64,000 bases of DNA. Origin: Vespa crabro. Taxonomy: Eukaryota; Arthropoda; Insecta; Hymenoptera; Vespidae. The stretch covers positions 3,908,732 through 3,972,731 of the forward strand of contig NC_060962.1 in NCBI RefSeq assembly GCF_910589235.1, read 5' to 3'. The position numbers were made by a program, and so were the translations under genes. Numbering within the stretch: the stretch's first letter is position 1; each line of letters opens with the position of its first letter. Of this stretch, positions 22,550 to 31,560 are shown piece after piece. A model generated the notes under the pieces. That model was given only the letters and a program-made list of their open reading frames with translations. It was not told where the DNA came from and did not search any database.

Positions 22550-22830
22550 TACAGTCACGTTCGTTAAACGATCGCTAATTAATGTTTCGCGAGACACAGA
22601 ATCCCGCCGATTCGTACAATTCTTAATAGCGATCTATCGAGCGACTCCGCGCTCGTTACCAATGTTACGCGCTTAGAATTGGAGTAAAAGCCAAAAGCGA
22701 AGCTTACAGGGAATATGTACCTATGCGCGTTTGGTATGCTAATGAGATGTTAAATCGTTTCGATCGATCGTTGTGAATGAGCGTAATCGATAGAATGTGA
22801 ATTGCAGGAGGGAATTCTATCCTTCTCGAA
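22550..22830. promoter_or_regulatory. Balanced island, candidate cis-regulatory element
   Basis: CpG-containing sequence with a TAATTAAT homeodomain-type site at 22576-22583 and a POU-like ATGCTAAT at 22736-22743, flanked by AT-rich DNA. No long open frame. Function is inferred from composition only. Confidence 0.22.
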
Positions 22831-23002
22831 AACGAATCGACAGTAAATTATCATTCCATTCGAGTATTACACATGATACTGATAATAAAAATATGAGATA
22901 AAAGTAATACCTCGTACTTTGGTAATTTTCATTTTTTATTTTATTATTATTAAAATAAATTATATTTCTATTATATACGAGAATAGGTGTCTATGAAACT
23001 AT
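22831..23002. other. AT-rich spacer
   Basis: No feature recognised. Confidence 0.6.
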
Positions 23003-23036
23003 ACATACAATAATACATACATACATACATTCATAT

Positions 23037-23097
<61 letters not shown>
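23003..23097. repeat. (ACAT)n(TA)n compound microsatellite
   Basis: ACAT units with a TTCATATAT break, then a TA run of about 46 bp. Same architecture as 22356-22420, about 650 bp away. Confidence 0.95.
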
Positions 23098-23098
<1 letters not shown>

Positions 23099-23419
23099 CC
23101 TTTTACAAATCTTAGATCTAGGTCTATAACATGATATTAATAAGCTAAATAAATATAAAAAAAATATTAATGTTACCAGACATTAAATTTGTTTAAATAC
23201 CTGATATCTATCCATTTAATAGTAATGTAATGAAATTCTTTCACGTATGATGAAATATCATTCGCGATATCCTTTAAGTGTTAAACTTGAATCTTGAAAA
23301 TCTCGTAAGTCGTAAAAGTAACAACCCTATTGTCTTTTTGACTAATATGTACTTCCGACGTTCGATGAAGGGTCCTTTTGCGGCGGAGAAGAATAGTGTG
23401 AAGTGAAAATAAGATAGGT

Positions 23420-23509
23420 AGAGAGAGAGAGAGACAGAGAGAGAGAAAGAGAGAGAGAGATAAAGAGAGAGAGAGAGAGATAAAGAGAAAAAGAGAGAGA
23501 GAGAGATAA

Positions 23510-23542
<33 letters not shown>
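23420..23542 (+). repeat. GA array with regular GATAAA interruptions
   Basis: About 120 bp of GA with TAAA breaks at roughly 23461, 23481 and 23507. It could fold back on the CT array 300 bp downstream. Confidence 0.95.
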
Positions 23543-23841
23543 ATAACGAAAATACTAGGGTAGAGTTAAAGCCGAAGTCAAAATTACGAGGAGTTACTGC
23601 ATGACGAGAAATCCTTCGCACTTTACGTGCCGTACTAATAAATGGGGTGCGAACCCTCGCGAACATCTAAGGGAAGAAAAACGTTTCGCGCCCTCGAACG
23701 CTCGTATTATCGAACGTTAATGCTTCATGACGGCATTCTACGATTTCTGAATAAAATATCGTCCTTGTCGCGTGGCTCACCTCATACATTTTAAATCCGT
23801 CGGCTTTATGTAATGCCGCCATAAGAAATGAGGTTTCGGAA
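23543..23841. other. Balanced spacer between opposed GA and CT arrays
   Basis: About 300 bp of CpG-containing, non-repetitive sequence enclosed by complementary arrays. No open frame was recognised. Confidence 0.4.
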
Positions 23842-23875
<34 letters not shown>

Positions 23876-23938
23876 CCTCTCTCTCTCTCTCTCTGTCTCT
23901 CTCTGTCTCTCTCTGTCTCTTTCTCTCTCTTTTTCTCT
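23842..23938 (+). repeat. CT array with periodic G interruptions
   Basis: CT run broken by CTGTCT units (about 10-bp spacing between 23890 and 23925) and CCCT variants. Confidence 0.95.
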
Positions 23939-24304
23939 ACCTCTTTTCTCTTTTCCTATCATCCTATTTTACAGATAAGACCTAGTTTCTTGGCTGCTTA
24001 AGAGGAAATAGGAAACAGACCGGATTGACGTCCGCATTTCCATCGAAAGTTTCGTTGTTTTCCTTTTAACTTATCATTTTTTAAAAATAAAAGATTGAAT
24101 TCGATAATGAATGTGATTGTAATATTAAAAATTTGTATAAATATATGCATGTCAATTGTTATATATTTAATATTAAGAAATTGTATTATAAGTATATTGT
24201 TGAGATCTTTTGATCTGGTAAGTAAGAAAATTTAAATATTAAAAAATAAGCAACACTTACACGTATAATATTACTCTAATTTGTATTTAATATTACTCTA
24301 CATT

Positions 24305-24327
24305 TATATAGTAATTATTACTATATA
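24305..24327. repeat. Perfect AT palindrome, 11-bp arms
   Basis: TATATAGTAAT, a central T at 24316, and ATTACTATATA. AT-rich sequence makes some such palindromes likely by chance. Confidence 0.8.
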
Positions 24328-24800
24328 TAGTACACTACATTTATAATAGTAATAATTTGTTTAACGATAAATAATAAATATTCACAATCTACATGTTTTT
24401 ATTAATTCATATAATATATTTTGTTAGAATTTACTTGTAAATGTAAATTAAAAATATTATCTCGATTATTTATAAGAAATCAAACGTGTCGCTCAAAGAC
24501 CGCAACGATCGAGTTATGGACGATATCTGTTGGAGACGAATCAAAGTTATATGGTGATAAAACGTGAAACAGTTTCGCACTCATACCTTGGCTGTGTAAT
24601 TTTTTATACGTCCACCCTTTCGATTTCACTATCTGCATTTACCAATCCATGTCTCCTTCTTTGTCGTTAGGCGTACGTTATCTATCGTTTTGCCCTCGTT
24701 GCATTTCGAGTGGTCGATAACGTTCTGGCATCTGTCAACGGCAGTGAAAAAATCGCACTATGAGATGTATCGACATTGACGCGACAAGGGAGATCGAGAC
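24328..24800. other. AT-rich then balanced spacer
   Basis: 24480-24790 is CpG-containing and less AT-rich. No gene was recognised. Confidence 0.5.
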
Positions 24801-24834
24801 AAGAAGAAAAAAAAAGAAAGAGAGAGAGAGAGAG
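24801..24834 (+). repeat. GA/A-rich purine tract
   Basis: AAGAAGAAAAAAAAAGAAAG followed by a 14-bp GA run. Confidence 0.92.
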
Positions 24835-24981
24835 TATAAAATAAAAAGAAAATTTGATATTTCGATGAGAGAATGATAGAAGAAAAAACTGCTACCAAGG
24901 ATAGTGATAGAAAGAAACCATAGATAAGTACAATCATTATTCTTGAAAATTACACCTTCAGGATATGTATAGAACGAATAC

Positions 24982-25003
24982 ATGTATGTATGTATGTATG
25001 TAT
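24982..25003 (+). repeat. (GTAT)n microsatellite
   Basis: Five GTAT units. Confidence 0.92.
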
Positions 25004-25100
25004 AATAAGAAATAAAGGATATATAGGGGTCATAAATAAGTCAAACCGATAGCACAGAGGCAGATAATACAAGTAACTGTCGGCTACCAGATGAACTCTC

Positions 25101-25148
25101 ATACATATATACATATATACATATATACATATATACATATATACATAT
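25101..25148. repeat. (ACATATAT)n 8-bp tandem repeat
   Basis: About six ACATATAT units with a strict 8-bp period, similar to part of 1991-2102. Confidence 0.94.
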
Positions 25149-25309
25149 CTGTTTCTACTAGTTAAGTTGGAAAAAAAAGAGACGAAAAATTGGAACGTAG
25201 ATAAAGTAACGAAGAGAGAAACCGAGGAAAGGGCAAAAAAAAAAGGATGAAAGAAAAGTCGTCGCTAGTCGAATCAAAAAACGTAGTTATGTACATAAGA
25301 TGTAACGGA

Positions 25310-25565
25310 GAAAAATCACGGTCGCAAAACGATTAATGTAAATTCGAGGTGTGCGCACCAAGGGTTTGCTCGTGAAACCACAACTGAACGTTGCTAGAAG
25401 CTAATTGGAAAGCAGCATGAGGCCGGAAGAACTCGTGGTACTGCGAATCGCCGCAACCTTGACCACGGAAAAGGAGATTTTTCCGCTCGAAACATTCCTA
25501 CCGAGCTTTTAATGTCCTACACCGGTAATTCTTTGTTTCCTTTTCGCCTATTCGCCATAAAACTC
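25310..25565. promoter_or_regulatory. Balanced island, candidate cis-regulatory element
   Basis: About 250 bp of balanced, repeat-free sequence. It contains a Runx-type AACCACAA at 25376-25383, an Ets-type CCGGAAG near 25423 and a GTGCGCAC palindrome at 25351-25358. No open frame. Enhancer role is inference. Confidence 0.25.
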
Positions 25566-26247
25566 AACGGGAAAATGTAGTCCATACCCATAGAAAGCTT
25601 CCGAACAATGCACATAATTATTATTATCCACCGTTCTTGCACCTTTTTTTCTTGTTTTGTTTTTTTTTTCATTTTCTCCTTTTTTCTTGTTTTTTTTTCT
25701 TTTTTCTTTTTTTTTTTTTATCACTTTCAGACGATATAATAGGACAAATTTCGTTTAAACTTTATTCATACATACATATGAATAATCACACTTTCCGACG
25801 TTTTCTCATTTGCGTGGAATTATTGTGAAATGAAATCGGATGATGCTTACCAAAATTTAAAAACTAAAATTATTCCAATAAAAAGTTTCCAAATTAACTA
25901 GTGAACATTATACACAGGATGCTCATTGTCATGATTTTTCTAACATTTTCGGAATATCCGACAAAATTTATTCATTATTTTGAATAATTAATTCCTACAT
26001 ATACGCATTCCTATGTCATATAAGATAAATGATATTATATCATTTTAACCTGATAAATCATTATACGTTATTTTACTTTATTCGAATACATTTTTTTTTA
26101 TTCATTTATACATTCGTCGATTTATAAATGAAAAAAGATGAAAATCTTTCGAGATATCTTTCAGATCAAAATTAAAGCATGCCTTTGATCGTTATCAAGA
26201 AGTACAGGAAGTGATGAGCGTTCTCAGAAATACATAAAAAAAAAATT
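25566..26247. other. T-rich then AT-rich spacer
   Basis: A pyrimidine/T-rich tract spans 25645-25720. The rest is AT-rich. No gene was recognised. Confidence 0.6.
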
Positions 26248-26290
26248 AAAGAGAGAGAGAGAGAGAGAGAAAGAGAAAAGAGAAAAAAGA
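26248..26290 (+). repeat. GA-rich purine tract
   Basis: GA run at 26251-26270 within purine-only sequence. Confidence 0.94.
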
Positions 26291-26402
26291 TTTTCAGCGG
26301 AACTTAAAACACTCTTTTGAAGAGCAAAACGCTCGCTTATGAAACGATATGGAGCTTACCGCGGCCTGGAATATCGAGAGGTCAATTTTATCGAACTCGA
26401 AC

Positions 26403-26421
26403 CTCTCTCTCTCTCTCTCTT
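26403..26421 (+). repeat. (CT)n microsatellite, short
   Basis: CT run between two GA arrays, with about 112-118 bp on either side. Confidence 0.92.
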
Positions 26422-26535
26422 TGCCCTTCTATCTATCCAGTGGACCTTCGCTGGAACTTTCAAGTGCGATCCATTGTGGTCCACATATTCACGACCGAAT
26501 CCATATCTCTAGGCAACGCGTATGCAGTTTGCTTG

Positions 26536-26538
<3 letters not shown>

Positions 26539-26586
<48 letters not shown>

Positions 26587-26680
26587 AGAGAGAAAGAGAG
26601 AAAGAGAAAGCTATTGGTGAAAAGGGAATGGATGAGTAAGAGGGGGAGAGAGAGAGGGAGAGAGAGAGAGAGAGAGAGAT
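26539..26680 (+). repeat. GA arrays, three blocks
   Basis: Pure AG run 26539-26580, GAAAGAGAG units to 26610, a short non-purine break, and a GGGGAGAGAG block at 26641-26679. The 168-codon plus frame across it (26317-26823) is mostly Arg-Glu repeat and is not accepted as a gene. Confidence 0.95.
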
Positions 26681-27019
26681 TTAGGGAAGGGATGGTTCGA
26701 GGGGTTTACATGGCGGCAGTACGAGAAAATCGAGTGGGTACATACGTTAAGCTAGATTACGTGTCCGCCGGCCAGATTGCGAACGTTGTATCTGTTGGAT
26801 TTATTAAGCAGCATCATACATAACAATGTTCAATGCGACAGACTCGTTCTGGAGACGGCGAAATCACAATTTCCAATGTAACCGATAGCTCTAATACGAG
26901 TAAGAGATTGCCGTAACGAACGTAACGCAAATTTCATCTTATAATAAAATTCCCATTTGCCGAATTGTATGAATTTTATCAATTGGTATTATTGAAATTT
27001 GTTGAGTAAAATGACATAT

Positions 27020-27022
<3 letters not shown>
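26681..27022. other. Balanced then AT-rich spacer
   Basis: 26690-26930 is CpG-containing. Nothing recognised. Confidence 0.5.

Positions 27023-27063
<41 letters not shown>
27023..27063. repeat. (TA)n microsatellite
   Basis: About 40 bp of TA, 43 bp upstream of a mariner-type terminus. Confidence 0.96.
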
Positions 27064-27068
<5 letters not shown>

Positions 27069-27105
27069 TAAAAATATAAATATACCTAAATATATATTTT
27101 CTTTG

Positions 27106-27300
27106 TATTGGGTTGGCAACTAAGTGATTGCCGGATTTCAAATAAGAAGAAAAATAATTTTTTCAATTTGTAAATTTTCGTATCTATGCTTTATATGTTT
27201 CTTGGTATACAGCAGTTGGTTTTGCTTGTATAATTCGATCGTAGAAATTACACAGGTAATCTTTTTTAACGGAACGCTTTTCCGTCCGAGTGGAATATCT
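27106..27300 (+). mobile_element. Solitary mariner-type end (degenerate fragment)
   Basis: A TA dinucleotide at 27106-27107 is followed by TTGGGTTGGCAACTAAGTGA and TTGCCGGATTT. This resembles the terminal repeat of mariner elements widespread in Hymenoptera. No second terminus (GCCAACCCAA-type) was found within the next kilobases and no transposase frame is present. It is therefore a truncated or internally deleted remnant. The downstream limit at 27300 is arbitrary. Confidence 0.6.
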
Positions 27301-27348
27301 CGAAAAGTAGTTTAAATTTTCTACTTTCAAAATAATCAGGGGGATATT

Positions 27349-27350
<2 letters not shown>

Positions 27351-27385
<35 letters not shown>
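27351..27385 (+). repeat. (CT)n microsatellite
   Basis: CT run of about 30 bp ending in TTTCC. Confidence 0.95.
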
Positions 27386-27552
27386 TGACCTTACAGGATT
27401 CAACGTTAATATAACAAGTTGTGATGCGGAAAAACGTTACTTTGAAAGGCTATGAGAGACCAGAAGCAACGGTATAAATTTTTGCGTTATTAGTACGGCG
27501 ACGTTGAGAAAACACGAAACGTATACGTTGGACCTTCTCTTCTCCATCTTCA
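27386..27552. other. Short balanced spacer
   Basis: CpG-containing, unrecognised. Confidence 0.4.
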
Positions 27553-27607
27553 TTTTCTCTCTTTCTCTCTCTTTCTCTCTCTTTCTTTTTCTTTCTCTCT
27601 CTCTTTT

Positions 27608-27669
<62 letters not shown>
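27553..27669 (+). repeat. 117-nt uninterrupted polypyrimidine tract
   Basis: The longest uninterrupted polypyrimidine tract I found in the window. CTTTCTCT units lead into a 58-bp pure CT run at 27612-27669. The tract is a strong H-DNA and GAGA-factor candidate. Confidence 0.97.
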
Positions 27670-27673
<4 letters not shown>

Positions 27674-28400
27674 CCGCATTAGCGTGAATGCACCGAACCG
27701 AAAATTCATGGACTCATTAAAAAGTAGGAAAAGGAAAGAGCAGAGAAAAAGAAGGAATAAGAAAAGCGCACGGGAGGAAAATTCTTATACGAATCCTTTT
27801 TTTTTTGTCCAAGGAGCGATGCATAATTTATATTCAGGGTTGACTCTCTTTCTTCTTCGTTGCGTTCAATGCTGCCGGTTTTTCTTTTTCACGTTATTCG
27901 AGAAATTAATTCACCCTTTCGAATTTCGACGAATTCAAAAAAATATCTCAAATTAAAATGTGCCTTCCAAAAAAAAGTGATAAATAATAAATAATAAAGA
28001 ATTGTTTTATTATTATCGGAACTCTTTGTAACATTTTCATCTAAAAAAATTTAATCTAATAATTCTTAAAAAATTCAATCTAATAATTCTTTGTTAAGTT
28101 CAAGAAAAGGAACGCGCATAAGATTTATAATAAAGAACGTATATATAATACTTTATATACGATTTATCGTTAGAAAAATGTAAAAAAAAGAAAAAAAAAA
28201 ACTGAAGCAGTCTTATTTCACTTTTGATCCGTTTAATACGGATCCCTTTTATATCTTGTAGCGCGGAAATGGCTTATAGGATCAAATTTCCATTGAAACA
28301 TTTGTTCCAGAATAACGAGAACTATAACGTATTCTAGAATTAGCCAAATTCGAAAGATACTTTCCCATAAGAATAATGCGGGCTCCTTTTGTCGGATCTC
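27670..28400. other. Mixed spacer
   Basis: A-rich purine patch 27716-27780, T-rich patch, then AT-rich. An A run lies at about 28406-28422, and 28423-28466 is A/G-rich. No gene was supported. Confidence 0.55.
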
Positions 28401-28556
28401 GGCGTAAAAAAAAAAAAAAAAAGAAAAAAATAGAAAGAAAATAAAAGAAGAAGAAGAAAGAAGAACTCATTTTAAAAGCTTCGAGCTTTATGAAAATGGC
28501 AAATGCAATAAACCCTTTATGAAACGTTTTTAACAACGTTCGAAGAATGATCAGCA

Positions 28557-28793
28557 ATGATATTACGAGAATCGATAATGCGTCAATACTTTTCTACAAT
28601 GAACTTTTCATCGTCCTTTTATCAAAGGGAACATTGTCGCGAGAGTATGAAAGGGACTGATCGTCATAAAGTTTTTCAATTATTGTACCGCAAGATCACA
28701 CAGTTGATTTCCGTAGCCGACGAAGTAATAAAGAGACAGGGAGAGAGGAGACAAAGAAAGAGAGACTTGTGGGAAAAGAAAATGAAGGGGAAG

Positions 28794-28844
<51 letters not shown>

Positions 28845-29015
28845 GAAAATGAAGGGGAAGCAAGAGAGAGAGAGAGAGAGGAAGAAAAGTGTCACGTAGC
28901 TTTAATTACGTCACTTATCTACAGTACTAGACAACGTTTTCCAATAATTACCACGAAACCCTTCGAGCACGCTTTACTGAGTAAAAGGAGCAAAGCTAAT
29001 CGATGCTATCGATAA
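28557..29015 (+). other. Unassigned 152-codon open frame spanning a GA array
   Basis: ATG at 28557, stop after codon 152. The N-terminal 75 residues are not simple repeat and include a QLLYRKITQLISVADEVIKR segment with helix-like spacing. Residues about 80-110 are Arg-Glu repeat from the GA array, followed by about 40 non-repeat residues. No domain was recognised. A strong donor-like AAG|GTAAGT lies downstream at 29076-29084, but the frame has stopped before it, so the two do not form a coding exon. Chance is the default explanation. Confidence 0.12.
28776..28885 (+). repeat. 67-bp tandem duplication containing GA arrays
   Basis: The word AAGAAAATGAAGGGGAAGCA occurs at about 28776 and again 67 bp later at about 28843. 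Each copy is followed by a GA run (28796-28841 and 28864-28881). A two-copy minisatellite that includes a microsatellite. Confidence 0.9.
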
Positions 29016-29696
29016 AACGACTCCGTTCAAGTTTCCATCACCTCATTCCCTCCCCACCTATTGCACCGAAGAAATAAGGTAAGTATTAGCTTCACGACAT
29101 TGAATTTCGACGATGATTCTCATTTCGGTAATCTCATCGTGATCCTTTTAATGTTACAATGCATCACTGACAACAGGATATTTCGTGATATCTATATTAC
29201 AGCTATAAAATTCAAAATTATATAAAGAATATTCGTTCGAATAGAATAATTCATAATAAAAAGACTTATCGTATAATTTATTTTGTAAGCTTCGAATCAT
29301 GACATTGACTAAAGTGACATTAAAATTTTTGGAGACGTGATTTTTATAGGAATGTCATTGAAACTTGTGTCGACGATCATTCGATATTCCGATCCAGTCG
29401 TGTACTCCATTTTCGCGCTATCGATAAAACATATTCCTGTACGAATTGAAAGGTACGTATAAATAGCTATTATAAAATAGAATGCCAGTATCTATCGAGC
29501 AATGAATATCAATGTAGAGGGAAACGGTGGAGATAGAAAGAGCATCATTTTCATGGTTAGTGGGAAAGATATGAACGAAGGGATGAACAGACAGCGTTCA
29601 TTCAATATACAGGGTGAATCAAACAATACAATGAAAGGCAAAAAGTTTAAAAATATTTCTGATTTTTCGAACGTTTTTCTCGATCATAATACAGTA

Positions 29697-29698
<2 letters not shown>
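29016..29698. other. AT-rich spacer
   Basis: Includes the donor-like site at 29076-29084 and an 88-codon open frame from 29502 that ends inside the TA/TG array. Nothing recognised. Confidence 0.5.

Positions 29699-29757
<59 letters not shown>
29699..29757. repeat. (TA)n(TG)n compound microsatellite
   Basis: A TA run of about 32 bp joined directly to a TG run of about 26 bp. The whole tract is alternating purine-pyrimidine, so it could adopt Z-DNA or cruciform structure under supercoiling. Confidence 0.96.
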
Positions 29758-30050
29758 TTATAAGTTAATCAAATAAATAAAATGGTCCTAATTTAAATGG
29801 AAAGTTATAAAGAAAAAAAAAATGATAAAATTTATGACTTTTATTCTCATATTACTTCTAAACGAGAAGATAATTGTACAGAACTGTGTTACAGGTAAAT
29901 TATTTAGTAAAGAATAATAACAAAAGATTTAGACGAGGAACGTATTTGCCTATGTTTATTCTACTAGATACAATCTACGAAACCTTAAAAATGAAAATTT
30001 TTTCAGATCCTTTAAAAATTCGACAAGAAATTATTAAATATTAGGTATGA
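29758..30050. other. AT-rich spacer
   Basis: Nothing recognised. Confidence 0.6.
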
Positions 30051-30420
30051 TCTATGTGAGAAGAATATACTGCAAACGTTCGGAAGAATCAAAAATCGTC
30101 GTAACGTAAGACGAAGAAGTAAGAACTCGTAGTGTAGTGGAAATGTTCCAGTAGTGACGGATTCTCGGAGAGTTCGAGTTCAATTTTCCAATTTCCCGGG
30201 CTGTCACTCTCCCCTTCTTGGCCGTTCGTACGGAATATTTCCTCCCCGATTCCTCGACACAGAAGCTTGATTTCTTCGCGAGAGACAGACCCTCACGATT
30301 CCTCCTTCCTCTCCCTTGTCCTCCTACCAACAGCTGCTACTGGAACGGTTATTTAAGATCCCGCGGGCGTTCTTCTCTTCTGTTTTAAAAATCACTCCGG
30401 CTCGCTTAGTATGCCGAGAT
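30051..30420. promoter_or_regulatory. GC-richer island with TATA-like element
   Basis: Less AT-rich than its surroundings. TTATTTAAG at about 30349-30357 resembles a TATA box and is followed by a CCCGCGGG palindrome (30360-30367). Possible initiator-like words lie 25-40 bp downstream. This could be an alternative plus-strand promoter. The minus strand is open for 92 codons (30330-30052), unrecognised. Confidence 0.2.
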
Positions 30421-30475
30421 GGCTTGCGCTAGTCGACTGTGATATTGCCTTAGCGTTACTTTTACCCTATCCTAC

Positions 30476-30606
30476 TTCTCCTTCATCTCCTTCTCCTCAT
30501 CCTCATCCTCATCCTCATCCTCCTCCTCCTCCTCATTCTCCTCCTCCTCCTCCTTCTCCTCCTTTTTCTGCTTCTCCATCTTCTTCTATTCCTCCTTTCT
30601 CTTTTG
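30476..30606 (+). repeat. (TCC/CCTCAT)n pyrimidine-rich repeat
   Basis: CCTCAT units (about five, 30494-30520) pass into TCC trinucleotide repeats and T-rich pyrimidine sequence. The only sizeable C-rich simple repeat in the window. A 71-codon frame from 30411 reads through it as Pro-His and Pro-rich sequence. Confidence 0.9.
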
Positions 30607-31180
30607 CCTTCCATCGAACCACCTGAAACGTTCCTTCATCCGTTTCCCCTTTCTCATCTCGTTTCGCTGTATTCCGCGCGATCTAACATACCGACATTCA
30701 GGAATTCACGGATCTCGGATTGGAAGATGTCTGGGTATAGGTATTGCCATGAATTTTCGCGAAATACAAATTGCTTTCGACGGTGGTCTTCTCTTCGTTT
30801 TTGATACTTTCTCGGGGCTACGTAAACCTTTTGTTTTTCAAATTGTTTCCACGATATTAAGAAGTTTTACAGTTAGAGCGTTGAAAGAGGGAAATAAAAT
30901 TCTAAAGAATACCGCTTTATCTTTCCGGTAAGCTATAAAACGATATATTTTAAATATTATCGATATTTTTCTCTTTCAAATTTTAAAAGTTTTAAATTGA
31001 AATAATATCTTCGAATCAATAATTTTTCATCGAATTAAAATATTATATAATGTATTAAATATTATTCGAATAAAAAATATTATATTTAATCGATCTATAA
31101 AATAATCTTTTCAATATCAATGAAAGAGTAAATTTATAAGCGTGACTATAAATTTGTAATTATGAAAACGGTAATCAAAA
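30607..31180. other. Balanced then AT-rich spacer
   Basis: 30607-30930 is open in two plus frames of about 60 codons, unrecognised. AT-rich after 30930. Confidence 0.45.
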
Positions 31181-31560
31181 GCCGGTTCGATTACATTCCT
31201 TATACAGTCTAAGTGCTTTGAGTACTTTAATCTGGACGCGGTCGTGTCTTCTGTAGATGACTAGAAAAGGACAAGCCAATGTACCGATAGTTTTTGCACT
31301 ACTTGGCTTCTAGCGAAACCGCGTGATCGAAGAGCGTTTCAAGGCAATCTCTGACGACCTTCTAGTTTCCTCATCGTTTAAGTGGATATTCTAGTTTGTT
31401 GGCTTCGAAAGGTTGAAATTGTTTTGCTATTTTCTCAAAGATTCAAGACCTCGAAGTAAGTCTTGAATATTTTACATTGACGTCTGAAAGATCGACGGCG
31501 TTGAAAGTCTTTGAAAGGAAACCGATTCAAGCGAAAATCTTTATTCTTTTCTAACTCGGC
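31181..31560. other. Balanced island with short hairpin
   Basis: About 380 bp of balanced sequence. Contains a 9-bp-arm inverted repeat ATTCAAGAC / GTCTTGAAT at 31441-31468 with a 10-nt loop. No open frame or known RNA was recognised. Confidence 0.3.

Noticed and set aside
25905..25960. TACACAGGATGCTCATTGTC word, reminiscent of transposon ends with a CAGGGTG motif
   Set aside because: No inverted partner, no target duplication and no further similarity; also a similar ACAGGGTGAATC word near 29609. Too weak to call.
26317..26823. 168-codon plus-strand frame
   Set aside because: Mostly Arg-Glu repeat from GA arrays; no recognisable domain.
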